DNA of 64,000 nucleotides from Caulochytrium protostelioides. Its lineage: Eukaryota > Chytridiomycota > Caulochytriomycetes > Caulochytriales > Caulochytriaceae. Below the pieces are notes generated by a model. That model was not told the DNA's origin. It searched no databases and saw only the letters and a program-made list of their open reading frames with translations. This document shows, piece after piece, positions 54,068 to 64,000 of this stretch (its first letter is position 1; each line of letters starts with the position of its first letter). Location of the stretch: assembly GCA_003615045.1 (NCBI GenBank), contig ML014136.1, positions 1 to 64,000 on the forward strand, given 5' to 3'. The position numbers and the translations under genes were made by a program.

Positions 54068-56698
54068 CTAGACAGGGTTGCCAGCGCCGAGAAAGGCCGC
54101 AAGCGGCTCGAGCTGGCCCCGCACGTCGCTGTCGTCGCCGTCAGCGCGGCGCGCCGAAGGGCCACGTGGTGGGTCCGGCGGAGGGTGATGGCGCTCCCGC
54201 AACAGACGGACATGGTGCAGCAGCGGTGGATGATCCACGAGGAAATCGGGTTCCCACTGGCACAGATGGCGCAGCACCTGCAGGACTCGGGCGACGAGCG
54301 ACGCCGCATCACAGGACAGCGCCGCGAGAAAGGCGGTGGTGACTGCGCTGTGATGGCACGCGCTCAGAAACTCGCGGGATTCTGAAAATCAGCCATAAGA
54401 GCAACACGGTAGAATGTGAGTCCAGGATCATTTCAAGAGAGAAAAAGCATAGGGCGCCCGCTCTAACAGGTCTGGCATATCTGACGAGAGGGCGACATGG
54501 CCAGACCTCAACTCTGGGGCCCGTCGGGTGACTTACGGGCATTTCGGGCATACGCCAGTAACAGGTCGGCCACCTCCTCCCCGACGCGGTCATGCGTGCG
54601 TGCATGGCGCGTCAGGGTCGGCGCGAGCACGGCAATTACGCCCTGTCGAACCATCCAACCGCTGAGCTCCGGATGATCGTCCGTGTACCGCCGCACCACG
54701 CGAATCAGCGCGCTGAGGGCGTCGGGATCCGAGAGACCGACCGTGCCCGCGGCAGCGAGGCCCACCACCGCGCGGGCATCCAGCGTCCGGGCTAGCCGGT
54801 CCACATGGTCGGCGTCGAACCCGAGCGCCGCGGCGCTGTCCTCGCGGCGGTGGCCACGCGATGGTCGCGAGCCGCGCGAGGGCGACGGCGACGGTTCCGG
54901 GGCCGCGGGCTGGTCGCCACGCGGGGGCAAGAGGTAAGCGCGGCACTCAGCCGCCAGGCGGTCGGCGTTGGGCACGCCCGCGTTGATCCAGTAGAGCGCA
55001 AAGTTGATCCAGGTGGTGGGCGCCGCCACGGTCGCGAGCTGCCGCGGCGCAGCGCGGGTGTGGGCCAGCGTGGCCGCGAGCACCCCGACCACGCGTTCGG
55101 CATAGACCCACTGGTGCGACCGCAGCGGCGCATCGAGCACCGACGACGACGAGTCGCCGAAGCTGCCTGCAATGTTGCCAGGCCGCGGGACCGGTCCCAG
55201 CGCGAGCTGATGCATTCCGAGCAGGTACTCGACGAGCGGTGTCATCCACATCGTCTCGAGCGACGGCAGCGATGCCACTGACCGCTGCGCCGCCGCTGCC
55301 GCCGCCGACGCGTCCTGCTGGGCCTGGAGAGTGGCGCAGCGCGCCTCCGCCTCCGCAAGCTGCTGCCGGAGCTGGTCTGCAGCGGCATTGGCGGCGGCGA
55401 GGGCCGTCTTGTCGCGCTGCGCGCGCGTTTTCCAGGCGCGCACGTCGTTCGTGAGCGCGACGTGCTGCTCCGCGAGAGCCGCCGCATCCGCCTCGCGCGC
55501 CGCGAGTTTGGCCTTCAGCGCCTGGTTGGCCTTGATGGACGACGCGAGGCTGTTCGCGTGATGCTTAGCGTCCTGTTCGGCGGCCTGCAGCGACTGCTGC
55601 AGTTGCGCCATGGCCGCCGCGTCGGCTTGGCGCGTGCGCTGTGTCGACGCCGAGCGCGCGGCGCGGTCGGCGACCTCCTGCTGGTGTCGCACTTGCTCGC
55701 GATCCAGGGCGGCTTCCCGCTGTGCAAGCGCACGCTCCCGCGCCGCGAGGGCGTCCTTCTGCTTGCGGAGATCGCGGCTGATCTGCGTCATGTCTTTCTG
55801 CAGCGCGAGCGCGGCTTGCTCCGACATGACCGACAGCCGCAGCGACGCCGGCGCGTGGTGCGTCATATGGCTGTGGGACAGGTGTTCCTGGAACGCGGCG
55901 ATCGAGGGGTCCCGGCTGGCGAGGCTGGGCAGGCTCGCCAAGCTCGCCAGACTGGGCGTCGCACCCGTCGTTGCGGGAAGGGACGGCACCGCCGTCGCGT
56001 CCCCCGCCGTCCTCGCACGATGGGGCCGTGTCCGTGGCGTGGCGTCCGCCAGATCGTCGAGGTAGAGCCGATGCCGCGAGGCCGGTATGGGTGCGGCCGC
56101 CGTATGGGCGTCCGAGGCGGCGCTGTGACCCGAGAGCACGGACACTGCTACGGAGCGGGACGACGAGCCGGTCGCATACGTCCACGGCCGCCATGATGGG
56201 TCGTCCTGCTCGAATGCCGCGGGGCCGCGCGGGGGCGGCGAGGACGAGGACAGCGGCCGGGGCGGCGTGCCTTGTCGGAAAGGCGAGGGCGTCTCGTCGC
56301 AGGGCCACGGCAGGGAGCGGCGTGGCGCGGCGCGGGCGGCAGGATCCTCAGCGCCACCGGGGTCGGGAAGCCGCGGGGCCCGCGGCTGCCCAGAGGAGCC
56401 GCTATCGGGCAGCGACGCGAAGCTTTGCGGCCACGGTTCCGTCGAGAACGGCCCGGCGTCGTCGGCATGTGCTGACAGGTTCGATGCAGCGAGCGATGTC
56501 CGCGAGGCATACTCGGCCGTCTGGTCCGGCGCGAGGTCGAGGCGGCCAACGTCATGCATGTGACTGGACCTTCGACGCTCCATCGACATGATGTCTGTTG
56601 TTAGGCGGTCGATCGAGAGACGGTCAGTCGAAAGACGATCTGCGGAGAGACGGTCTGGCGAGAGGCAATCAGTCGAGAGACAATCAGTCGAGAGACGC

Positions 56699-56745
<47 letters not shown>

Positions 56746-57040
56746 GGTATGATTCGAGTCGTCGCGCAGCAACGCGGCGTCGCGGGTCTCGTGAACGCCG
56801 TCAGCGGCTGCCGACGCCTCACTCGAGATCGGCGCGCGACTCACCATCGGAGACGACCGTGGTCTGAACCCGTCGTGTGCAGAGCTCATGCTGCCGCGGG
56901 CGGAAGCCGTCGACGAAGGCATCGTTGCATCGGTCGCAGGCATTGGACGCGGGTGGCGCGGCAGCAGGGGTTCCGCATCCAGCATGGCCCGCGGGAACGA
57001 TGGGCAACGATGGGCAGCAGTCGCAGCGACGGCCGCAGCG

Positions 57041-57084
<44 letters not shown>

Positions 57085-57114
57085 AGCGGCGTCGGTGGCC
57101 GCGACGGCGGGCAT
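54068..57114 (-). CDS. CCDC138: CCDC138-like centrosomal/ciliary coiled-coil protein
   Basis: Two exons, 54537-57114 and 54068-54381 (donor GTAAGT, acceptor TTTTCAG, phase 1), 963 residues. The first ~430 residues are low complexity, with Ala runs and a degenerate RLSTD pentamer repeat (about 140-175). A coiled coil follows (about 435-620: QKDALAARERALAQREAALD, then QSLQAAEQDAKHHANSLA). The C-terminal helical domain begins LETMWMTPLVEYLLGMHQL (about 640) and ends, in exon 2, REFLSACHHSAVTTAFLAAL with VLRHLCQWEPDFLVDHPPLL. This last block aligns plausibly with human CCDC138 (PFLEACSNEAFFRTCSVLL, LSIILQKLSKIKSNKKLFEL), a centriolar-satellite protein. The match is moderate and recalled from memory, so orthology is provisional; the gene model itself is firm. 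Neighbouring genes on both sides are flagellar. Confidence 0.65.
56699..56743. repeat. CAG/CTG microsatellite (poly-Ala frame)
   Basis: About 15 GCA units on the plus strand. Read on the minus strand in the GCT phase, they code an Ala run in the CCDC138-like protein. Confidence 0.95.
57031..57096. repeat. GCG/GGC run coding poly-Ala
   Basis: About 20 trinucleotides of GCG/GGC type near the start codon of the CCDC138-like gene. They give an N-terminal Ala run on the minus strand. Confidence 0.9.
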
Positions 57115-57384
57115 GAACGACGTCTCGCGTCAGAGAAAGCGTTAGCCGTCAGCCGAAGAACCCCACAGCCCGACAGCGCATCCGCACGTGGCGCACTCAC
57201 GAGACGAGACCACGTGCTGTGCCGCGCTCCATGGGATCGCGCGACGGGGACCCAGAGCCGCGTGCCGGGCGGAGATAAGCCGTGCCACCGGCTCGCGCGC
57301 CTCAAGCGCGTCTGGGCGACGCGGGGACCGCCGCAGCGCCTTTGGCCGCCTTCGTCAGCCATGGCTGCGCCACACGCGCGTGGC

Positions 57385-59787
57385 TCAGACGACCACCGGT
57401 GCCGGGACCAGCCCGGCGCTGGTGGTCGACGGCCGTGCCACGGGCGTGCCCGCGCTGCCGCTGGTCCCGCGGACCGCCGATGAGCGCTGCGAGGCGGCCG
57501 ATCCGTTCGTGGACGGCGCGGCGACCTGGTTCGGGCGGGCCGAGACGGCGCCGCTCGTCGGGCGGCGGTCCGGCGCGGCCGGCGGCGGGGCGCCGTCGGC
57601 GGCGGCATCGCCAGGGGAGTCATACTCGCTGTCGGACAGGTCCTCCGAGTTATCACACTCGGATGGGCTCCGGTCGTCAGCGAGATCGGCGGGCAGCAAG
57701 GCCATCATCGTCCGTGCTGCGCCTTCTGGCTTCGGGCGGATGAGTTTCTTCTTCGGCAGCCGCGGGAGCTCCCGCTTCCGTCGCTCTAAATCGATGGCGT
57801 CGACAGCGTCGCATGAAACCACAGGTGACAGGTAATCAGACCAGGATGAGTATGAAGTTGAATGCGAGTATGAGGGTGAGTGCGAAAGGAGTTCTGGCCC
57901 GTCGCATCCACGAGATCATGAGCGCTCCATGCGCAAGTCAAGTCTACTCGTACGGAATGACTTACGCGTCTTTTTGAGGGCCAGCAGTTTCTGCAACTCG
58001 CTGAGCTGCGGGTCATCATGCAGAGCCTGCTCGGCGGCGGCAGCCGAAGCCGTCGTGAGCGGTGGTGGGGCCGGCGCCGGAGCCCGCTGAGTTTCCTGCT
58101 TGCGGAGCTGGCGGTTCAATTGGATATTGGCGAATTTGCGGGCGAGCATCTCGGCCTGCGCCGCCTTTTCTTCGCGGATCTGCTGGTTCTTTTCCTCAAT
58201 GAGGCGCGCCTCGTGCTCCCGTAGCGCCGCAAGTCGTTCCTGAAGCTCGAGCAGCGACATCTCCGAGAGAGAGCCGGTACCCGAAGTCTCCGTCAGATCG
58301 ATTTCCTTGACGATCTGACGGGCCGCAAGCGATTTCTCGAACTCGCGGATCTGCGCAATGATCTCGGCATTCTTGGCGCGCTCGGCCGCCTGCGCTTCCG
58401 CAATCGCGACCGCCAGCTGCTGCTTCTCGGCGAGGGCCTCGGCGCCCAGCTTGGCCTTGGCCTCGCGGACCCCGGCCACGGCGACCTCGGCGCCCTTCTG
58501 CCACTCCATAACTTCGGCACGGATGCGCTGGTTCGCTTCCTCCGTCTCGCGCTGCTGCTCGAGTGCCTGCTGCCGCAGCAGATCGCGCTCCGCCTTGACC
58601 TCCTCGGCCTTCTCTTTGTTATCGAGCACAAGGCCGTCCTTGGCGGCAATCGCGTCTTCGTGGCCGATCTGAATGGCGAGACGGCGTCGCTGCATCGCCG
58701 CCTCCTGGGCCTTTTGCTCGTCGACCATCCGCACGCGGATTTGTTCTTCGATGGCGCTTGCATCGCGCAACGTGATGAGCGCCTCGCTCAGGGCTTGGCG
58801 CTCTTTCTCTAGGCGCTTCTGGATCAGCGCATCTTCGCGAAGAATCGTGGCCGCGGTGAGCACGACAGGCGGCGGCTCGGCCGCGGCCTGCGCAGCCGCT
58901 TGGATCGAGGCCGTCTGTCGCTTCCGCCGCGCAGCGCGCACGGCCTCCAGCTGCGCGGCTTCTTCAGCCTGGAGTTGCGCGCGCAGCGCCGCCGTCTTCA
59001 GGCCCGTGGGCCGCTTCGCCGAGGCGAACGCGTCCTTTTGGGATGTGGCCAGCAGCTGCTGCGCCTTGTGCTTGTTCTGGGCTCGCGCGCGCTCGAGCTG
59101 CGCGTCGATCGCCGACGGCGTATACGTCGTCTTGGGCACGGGATGCGGCTTCAGGTGCGTCGGAATGACGGTCGTCGGCGCGGGCAGGCGCCGCGCCATC
59201 GGCTTTGTCAGCACGAACGGCGCCGGCAGGGTGGTGGGCTTCGGCGTCGCGCGCGCCGCATGCATCCCATCCGTCTTGGCCTCCAGCTGCCCCCGCAGGT
59301 CTTCGAGCCGTTCCCGGTTTGCCTCCAGCGGACCGATGAGGCGCTGCGCCAGGTACGCCCCATCGAGACGCTCTTCCCAGATCTGGCGGCATTGGGCCAT
59401 CTGGTCAGGATCCAGCAGAAACTGTACAATGGGCAACACTTTGTCCTTGTTTTCCTGGAGCAGTACGCGACGGATGGTGGCGACGGACTGTGCCGTGAAG
59501 CAGAACAACAGAAGATAGAGCAGTACGTAGTAGCGGGTGTACTCGCTGCGCAGCGTCTTGCCGCGGTGGGCCGCGTTAAATCGCTGGAACGTGGTCTGCA
59601 GTACGGTGCGATGCCGCGTGGCGCCGTTGCAGACGCCCTGCAGAAAGCTTTGGTCCGAGGCATCGTGGATCTCGTGCTCGTCGAAGTACGCGCGGTAGAT
59701 GAGATCGAGCTCGCCGTGCACGCTCGACGGGGCTTGGCAGCGCTCCAGGATGGCCGCCGCTTGCTCGATCAACTGCTTAAACGACAT
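57385..59787 (-). CDS. CFAP99: Cilia- and flagella-associated protein 99
   Basis: Two exons, 57966-59787 and 57385-57785 (donor GTAAGT, acceptor TTTAG, phase 1), 740 residues. The N-terminal helical region has FLQGVCNGATRHRTVLQTTF and TRYYVLLYLLLFC (about 45-95), which parallel the CFAP99 block FLQQVFSGCLEHQPVL...YVVLCYLATF. The Pro-rich linker (about 185-235) is followed by a long charged coiled coil (about 240-590), with runs such as EAVRAARRKRQTASIQ and LIEEKNQQIREEKAAQAEML. The splice joins ALKKT|QRRKRELPRLPKKK; the tail is acidic and then Ala/Ser/Pro-rich, ending in VVV. CFAP99 is an axonemal protein conserved in flagellated eukaryotes and absent from non-flagellated fungi, so it is strong evidence for zoospores. 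It is head-to-tail with the CCDC138-like gene (270 bases). Confidence 0.85.
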
Positions 59788-60874
59788 GGCGTCGTCGCCG
59801 CGTGCGTGCGGTGAATCGGATGGATGCGACGGGACGATCGTGATCGCGAGTGCTCGTTAGCGCCAAAGAAAATGTCGCAGTCACGGTCACGGGGGCCGAA
59901 GCCTCGGCGCCTCAAAATCCACGGGGGACGCCGGAAGCGTTGTCGGAGCCGTGGATACAGGGAGATCAGTAGAGCGCGTATGATGGCGATTCTTGCCGAA
60001 AGGGAAGAAGTGGATCATCGCGCACGGCCCCTCGACTCCCATGACCCCGCCTCGGCACCATCGCGTCAGCGTTCGTTGTGCTGCAGATGGACGCCACACC
60101 GTCCCTTGTGGTATGAATGGGAGACATGAAGGCGTTGCCATACCCGGGGGATGCTGTGCCTGCACCCATTCGGGGGACGCCACGATGTCGACGACTGAAG
60201 GATCGGCAGACGCTCGTCCGCATGCCCTGTCGACAACTCCCGCCGCCCGCATGCGTCGGCCGGTCGTTGTTGATGAAACCCAAGCAGGAGCGGCGATTTG
60301 ATTTTGTTTTTCGGTGTCGACGCTACGGACTTTTCGCGCAGGGATGAATCAGCACACAGATCGGCGCTTCGGCGGCCCCGTTTTTAGCAGAAACAGGGGG
60401 GACCGTCGGAGTTTCATGGCGACCATTTCGCGATCTTCCATCGGTAGATACACTTCTTGAGACAGGTGAGCCCGTACGAGGCGAGTATTGCGGGGTAAAA
60501 GACAGAGAGGAACATCCGAAAGAAATCGCATCGACGCTATGCTCATCAAACGCCGCGCGTGGCTCCTTGCAGCGATCGTGTCTCGGCCGTGTCATCGAAT
60601 CGCGTAAAATAGGATGATGGTGAATTGACTCGGCATACGTCATGCATCCAGTGGACGTCCACGTGATCGCACGTCAGGGTGCCTGCCACGCATCAGCGAG
60701 CAAGAAAAAAGGACACGTGTGTCTTGACGATCATTGATCGAAGAATGGTCTTGTGGCAGCGATTCTTTCTCTCCGTCCCATATTAAGTCAGCTCTCGAGC
60801 AATTTGCTCCTCGCCAATTCACGCGGCACGAGCCATTCAGCCTTCTGCCTTTCACAGCACATCTCGAGAACATC
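59788..60874. other. Divergent promoter region CFAP99/FAAP24-like gene
   Basis: 1.1 kb between divergent starts, with lower GC than the flanking genes. No supported exon. I looked for an RFX X-box near the CFAP99 start and did not find a convincing one. Confidence 0.5.
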
Positions 60875-61920
60875 ATGCCAGACACCATCATTCTCCAAAC
60901 GTCACTCCGTGACCATCCCATCTGGGACATCGCCGAGCCGGCTTCGGCATCGTCTGGCCCTTCATCGACGATCCGCTTCGATCATGTCCAGTACACATCG
61001 CAGCCCGATGCCCCGGTAACGTGGGCTTGAAGCGAGATTCGCGCTAGCGGGGCTTCGATTTCTGATGCCGTGACTCACCTCGTCGGTGCTCGACTGCCTG
61101 GGACCTTCCGGGACCGCAGGATATCGCGAGATCGCGCCATGACACGGGTGTGATCTGCCTGGATGAAGCGGCGTGGTGCGCAATGCTCCGCGCCTCTCCT
61201 GCTGCAGCCATGGGCGATGGTGCGGCCGCCATCCCATCGTCCTCGCCGATATCGGACGGACCCTCCGAGACATGGCGCCACTTCAAGCGCCGCCTTCGTC
61301 GCCTCAATGGCCGGCCCGTCGTGGCACTCGGCTGCTCGCCCGCCAGTATGAACGCCGTCCCGCAGTGGACCGCGCGGCTCCAGGCGGCTGAGGTGATGCC
61401 GCTCGTCGTGCCCATCGCCACGGTGACTCAAGCGCGGACCTGGCTCCAGCAGCTCTGGGCGCCGGCGCCGGCGGACGCATTCGATGTGGTAAGATGAGCC
61501 CTCGGCGAAACGCTGCCCGTGACTCCATCGCCTCGATGGTCATCGCGTATAGGATGCGAGAAAAAGAATTGCCACAAGCGTTGTCGAACGCCTCTGTGTT
61601 GGCTTGCGCGTAGGATGCCCATGATGGCGGCTTCACCATCTTTTTGACTATTTTTTTTTGTTCTCAACATTTTTTTTTTCAACTCGACTTTTTGCTTTTT
61701 TTTTTGATGGGTGGATGCTGCGCCGAGGGCGTGGGCAGAACGCGGCGATGCTGCGCCGTTCCCAGCTGGCGATGCGACAGTGCATGGGCCTGCAGCGTAA
61801 GTTTCGCACCCATTTTTGTCTCCGTGGTGTTGATTCAAAGCCGTCCATGCGATGGCGACTCACTTTATGTCTTTGGATGTGTGTGCGGCATCCCTGACGG
61901 CCCTCCCCATGTTGTTGTGA
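60875..61920 (+). CDS. FAAP24: Probable FAAP24 homologue (Fanconi anaemia core complex DNA-binding subunit)
   Basis: Four exons: 60875-61015, 61120-61488, 61766-61796 and 61841-61920 (donors GTAACG, GTAAGA and GTAAGT), 206 residues against 215 in human. The blocks follow human FAAP24 in order: TIRFDHVQYTSQPDAP|DIA with TGVICLDEAAWCAML (human IKLIFEDGLTPDFYLSNR, CILYVTEADLV), then WRHFKRRLRRLNGRPVVALG (human YRKRLVRVRNSNNLKGIVVV), AEVMPLVVPIATVTQARTWL (human GMVLLPVASQMEASCLVIQL), and a helix-hairpin-helix-like MRQCMGLQ|PVHAMATHFMSL (human VQQIPGVGKVKAPLLLQKFP). FAAP24 pairs with FANCM to bind branched DNA at stalled forks. An alternative acceptor at 61738 would add NAAMLRRSQ in frame. The second hairpin seems missing or in an unrecognised exon. 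The match is recalled, not searched. Confidence 0.5.
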
Positions 61921-62159
61921 CCTTGCGACGCGAGGGGGTCCTTGGAGCAGCTCATACGAGGCTGTGGTCCCAGTCACTGGTGACCATTGCTACGGGCGGT
62001 GCCGGCCCGTTGGACGCGGACCCAGCGGCCACCGCACGGGAGCAGTCCAGCGTCGATGAGTTCCTGACCAGTGAATCATTTGAATTGTAATTCAAGACGC
62101 CTTCATGGCGGCACGATTTGAAGGACGACCAGGCCGTGCCTGGCGCCGCGCGCTCCCCA

Positions 62160-62633
62160 ATGCTTCCTCCAAGCAGCCACCACGCCACCGAGAGGCCGCG
62201 GGACCGGGGCCTCTCTACAGCCACAGTCACAGCCGCTACCACGACCATGACGGTGGCCATGATGGGAGAGACCGCAAGCCGAACACGCGCCTTGTGCGAC
62301 TGTCTCTCTCGGGAACTCTCGGAAGAAAAGAAGACCGCCGATCCAAAGCAGTGTCAAGAAGCAGGCGCCGCGTGGCACGTGTGCCAGGTGTCAGCTGCGA
62401 CAAGAGCCCCCGTTGCTCCTTGCAGATCTGCCTAGACGACGTGCTCAAACACGCCCGACGCAGTCAACGATCAAGTGCCCTTCGAGAACGTCGCCGTCGG
62501 CGGCCGGATCCAGACCCGGCAGTCGGAGCAGCGCTCGAATGGCATCTACGGGTACTTCCGGTGCTTACCGCCTCTGAAGACGACCTACTCCGAAGACCAC
62601 CTGTCCCACCACCCTGTTCTGAACACGGTGTAG
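62160..62633 (+). CDS. Possible small Cx9C-type protein, two exons
   Basis: Proposed exons 62160-62387 and 62436-62633 with a 48-base intron (GTGTCA...CCTAG), phase 0, about 141 residues. The first exon contains CDCLSRELSEEKKTADPKQC followed by QEAGAAWHVC, where C-QEAGAAWHV-C is a Cx9C pair as in CHCH-domain proteins. The second reads TTCSNTPDAVNDQVPFENVA and ends SEDHLSHHPVLNTV. Both stretches look like folded-protein sequence, unlike the overlapping frames. I do not recognise the family. Possible starts are ATGs at 62160, 62247, 62259 and 62262. The intron has a weak donor, so the model is uncertain. Confidence 0.3.
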
Positions 62634-64000
62634 AGCCCAAGTTCCCATCCTTTGCTTTCTTTCTGAACGTCGTGGGCACGCTGCCGTGGTGCCGTCCGTC
62701 CGACCTGCCTTCGCCGCGTTTGGTTTTTCCGTCTTTCCCTCGACCCGTGGCCGGCCGCGAGACTGCGGCAGCGGCCGCTCGCGCCCGATACCCAGTCGCG
62801 TGAACGCTCGCTGCCATCGCCGAGTGATGTACATCGAAGCCGCCTCAGGGAGGGGCCCCTCGCGCCGAAAGGCCCGTCCAAGCCCCGCGAGTGATGTGTC
62901 ACTTGCAGCGCCGATGACGGCCGATTGGGCGTGTCGCGCTTGGCCCCGAGGCCGCGGGCCGGTCCATCGCGCGGTCAGGCCGCCTCAGCCGGATGACCAC
63001 TTCCTTGAGCGGAAGGACGATGAATCGAGTCGAAGCGCCGCTCCTTCGGCGTCACACTCGCCGTCGCCGCAGCGATGTCGGAATTTAAAATTGTCGAAAC
63101 ACCGAGAAGGATGAGGCGCGCAAAACAACCCGAGAGGCAGGGACCCACCGGCGGCCGTGACCAGGGCGGGACCTGTCGCGTCGCAGAGCGTCCGCCGAGT
63201 CCAAGCACGCCGGGGGTCCAGCCTGGCAGAGACAAAGCTAACCCCATGCGTCTGAGCAAGACATTCAAGAGGAAGAAAAAAAAAGCACTGGCCAGGTGGC
63301 AGAACGCTCGGAGAGCCGACCAAGCACGCGTCCATTCCCAGGCGTCGGCGTCATCGTCATCGGCGGCTTGCGATGTGCCGGCAGGCTCGCTCGAGGCACC
63401 GGATGACCAATCGTGAACAATGGCCGCCTTGCTGAGCTCAGTGGACACACAGCGACCCGCTTCCCGGCGAAAGTCCGCTCGCGGGGGCCTTCGCAGGCGA
63501 TATCGGGTGTCTCCGGCCGAGTCGCCGCCCGGTCCATGAGAGAAACGGCCAGTACCACCATCGTCACGCGCCACGCGCCACGTTCCACAGACCGACCTAC
63601 CTCTTTCTGCCTCGCTAGCTGTCCCAGTGGATATGAGTCATCCCGATCCAAAGTCGGAGTCGGAGTCGGAGTCGGAGTCGGAGTCGGTCGTCCGCCTCTT
63701 CACATAAATCTTCATATCCAGCGCCTATCGCTGACAGGATCACAGCTCACACTCCCCTCTCGAAACCTTCATAGACCATACCCAGACGGCACCTCTATCG
63801 TACTGCTTGTCTTCGACGTTGACGATATCACGTTTATCTGACGGACAGCCTTGTCTTTCGCTATCTTCGCCTGCATGGACCACTTGGCTCGGTTCCCGCA
63901 TATCGACTGACCGACTCTACCACGAGGCACACTCGTCCGCCACAACCGAATGCCTCCACCTTGTCGCGGGGCTGCACGGGCCTACCCCCTATGACCGATC
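62634..64000. other. Right-end region, no convincing gene
   Basis: 1.4 kb without a supported coding sequence. A plus-strand frame starting with ATG at 63075 (MSEFKIVETPRRMRRAKQ, about 113 codons, with a KRKKKKA basic patch) is possible but has no recognisable family. A GTCGGA array lies at 63652-63688. Confidence 0.45.
63652..63688. repeat. GTCGGA hexamer microsatellite
   Basis: Six GTCGGA units in a row in apparently non-coding DNA near the right end. Confidence 0.95.

Noticed and set aside
61644-62090. Long frame containing CDGDSLYVFGCVCGIPDG and ending SSVDEFLTSESFEL
   Set aside because: It looks protein-like, but the splice phases after exon 2 of the FAAP24-like gene lead into another frame, which gives the expected helix-hairpin-helix. 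Kept only as an alternative.
1-64000. tRNA and rRNA genes
   Set aside because: I scanned the gaps for T-loop GTTCRANNC signatures with a matching acceptor stem and found none I could support by eye; a covariance-model scan would be decisive.

Overview
The window is nuclear DNA of a fungus that keeps flagellar genes, so most likely a zoosporic chytrid-type fungus. It is very GC-rich: one 60-base line of the VPS45 exon counts to 75% GC. Genes are single-exon or have a few short GT-AG introns (many 45-280 bases) placed near the ends of the coding sequence. Proteins carry long runs of Ala, Gln, His, Asp or Ser. Orthologues of PPP1R42, CFAP99 and probably CCDC138 point to a flagellated cell, while a PAS-kinase-type kinase and a double-dehydrogenase MFE-2 point to fungi. 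Caulochytrium would fit, but that is a guess that cannot be settled from this sequence.

Layout. 1-114: last 37 codons of a second NAD kinase copy. 0.4-3.1 kb (-): phosphoketolase homologue that has lost its catalytic histidines. 4.2-5.3 kb (-): uridine/purine nucleoside phosphorylase. 6.1-7.4 kb (-): NSRP1/CCDC55 splicing factor. 8.4-10.3 kb (+): VPS45. 11.4-15.4 kb (+): NAD kinase with a ~700-residue insertion. 15.4-21 kb: an accessory island with a frame-broken remnant, a lower-GC gene for a secreted protein built of two related halves, and a possible Fanzor/TnpB-like remnant. 21-24.6 kb (+): F-box/WD40 protein. 25.4-27.3 kb (+): RABL3-like GTPase. 27.4-27.7 kb (-): TMEM258/Ost5. 28.7-30.3 kb (+): ELP5. 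30.8-31.5 kb (-): PP1 inhibitor PPP1R11/Ypi1. 32.4-35.7 kb (-): peroxisomal MFE-2 with an SCP2 domain. 36.8-41.8 kb (-): PAS-kinase-type kinase. 44.3-48.2 kb (+): exportin-4. 48.3-52.0 kb (-): AP-3 delta. 52.8-59.8 kb: three ciliary/centrosomal genes in a row (PPP1R42 +, CCDC138-like -, CFAP99 -). 60.9-61.9 kb (+): probable FAAP24. 62.2-62.6 kb (+): possible small Cx9C protein. The rest to 64 kb shows no convincing gene.

The genes do not form one pathway. There is trafficking (VPS45, AP-3 delta, RABL3), phosphatase/kinase control (PPP1R11, PAS-type kinase), metabolism (NAD kinase, MFE-2, nucleoside phosphorylase, the phosphoketolase derivative) and the ciliary trio. The most unusual items are the phosphoketolase-derived pseudoenzyme, the duplicated-module secreted protein, the NAD kinase split by a huge disordered insertion, the four-module MFE-2, and the second NAD kinase 3' end at the window edge. 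Family assignments rest on reading the translations against remembered family features; no database search was run.
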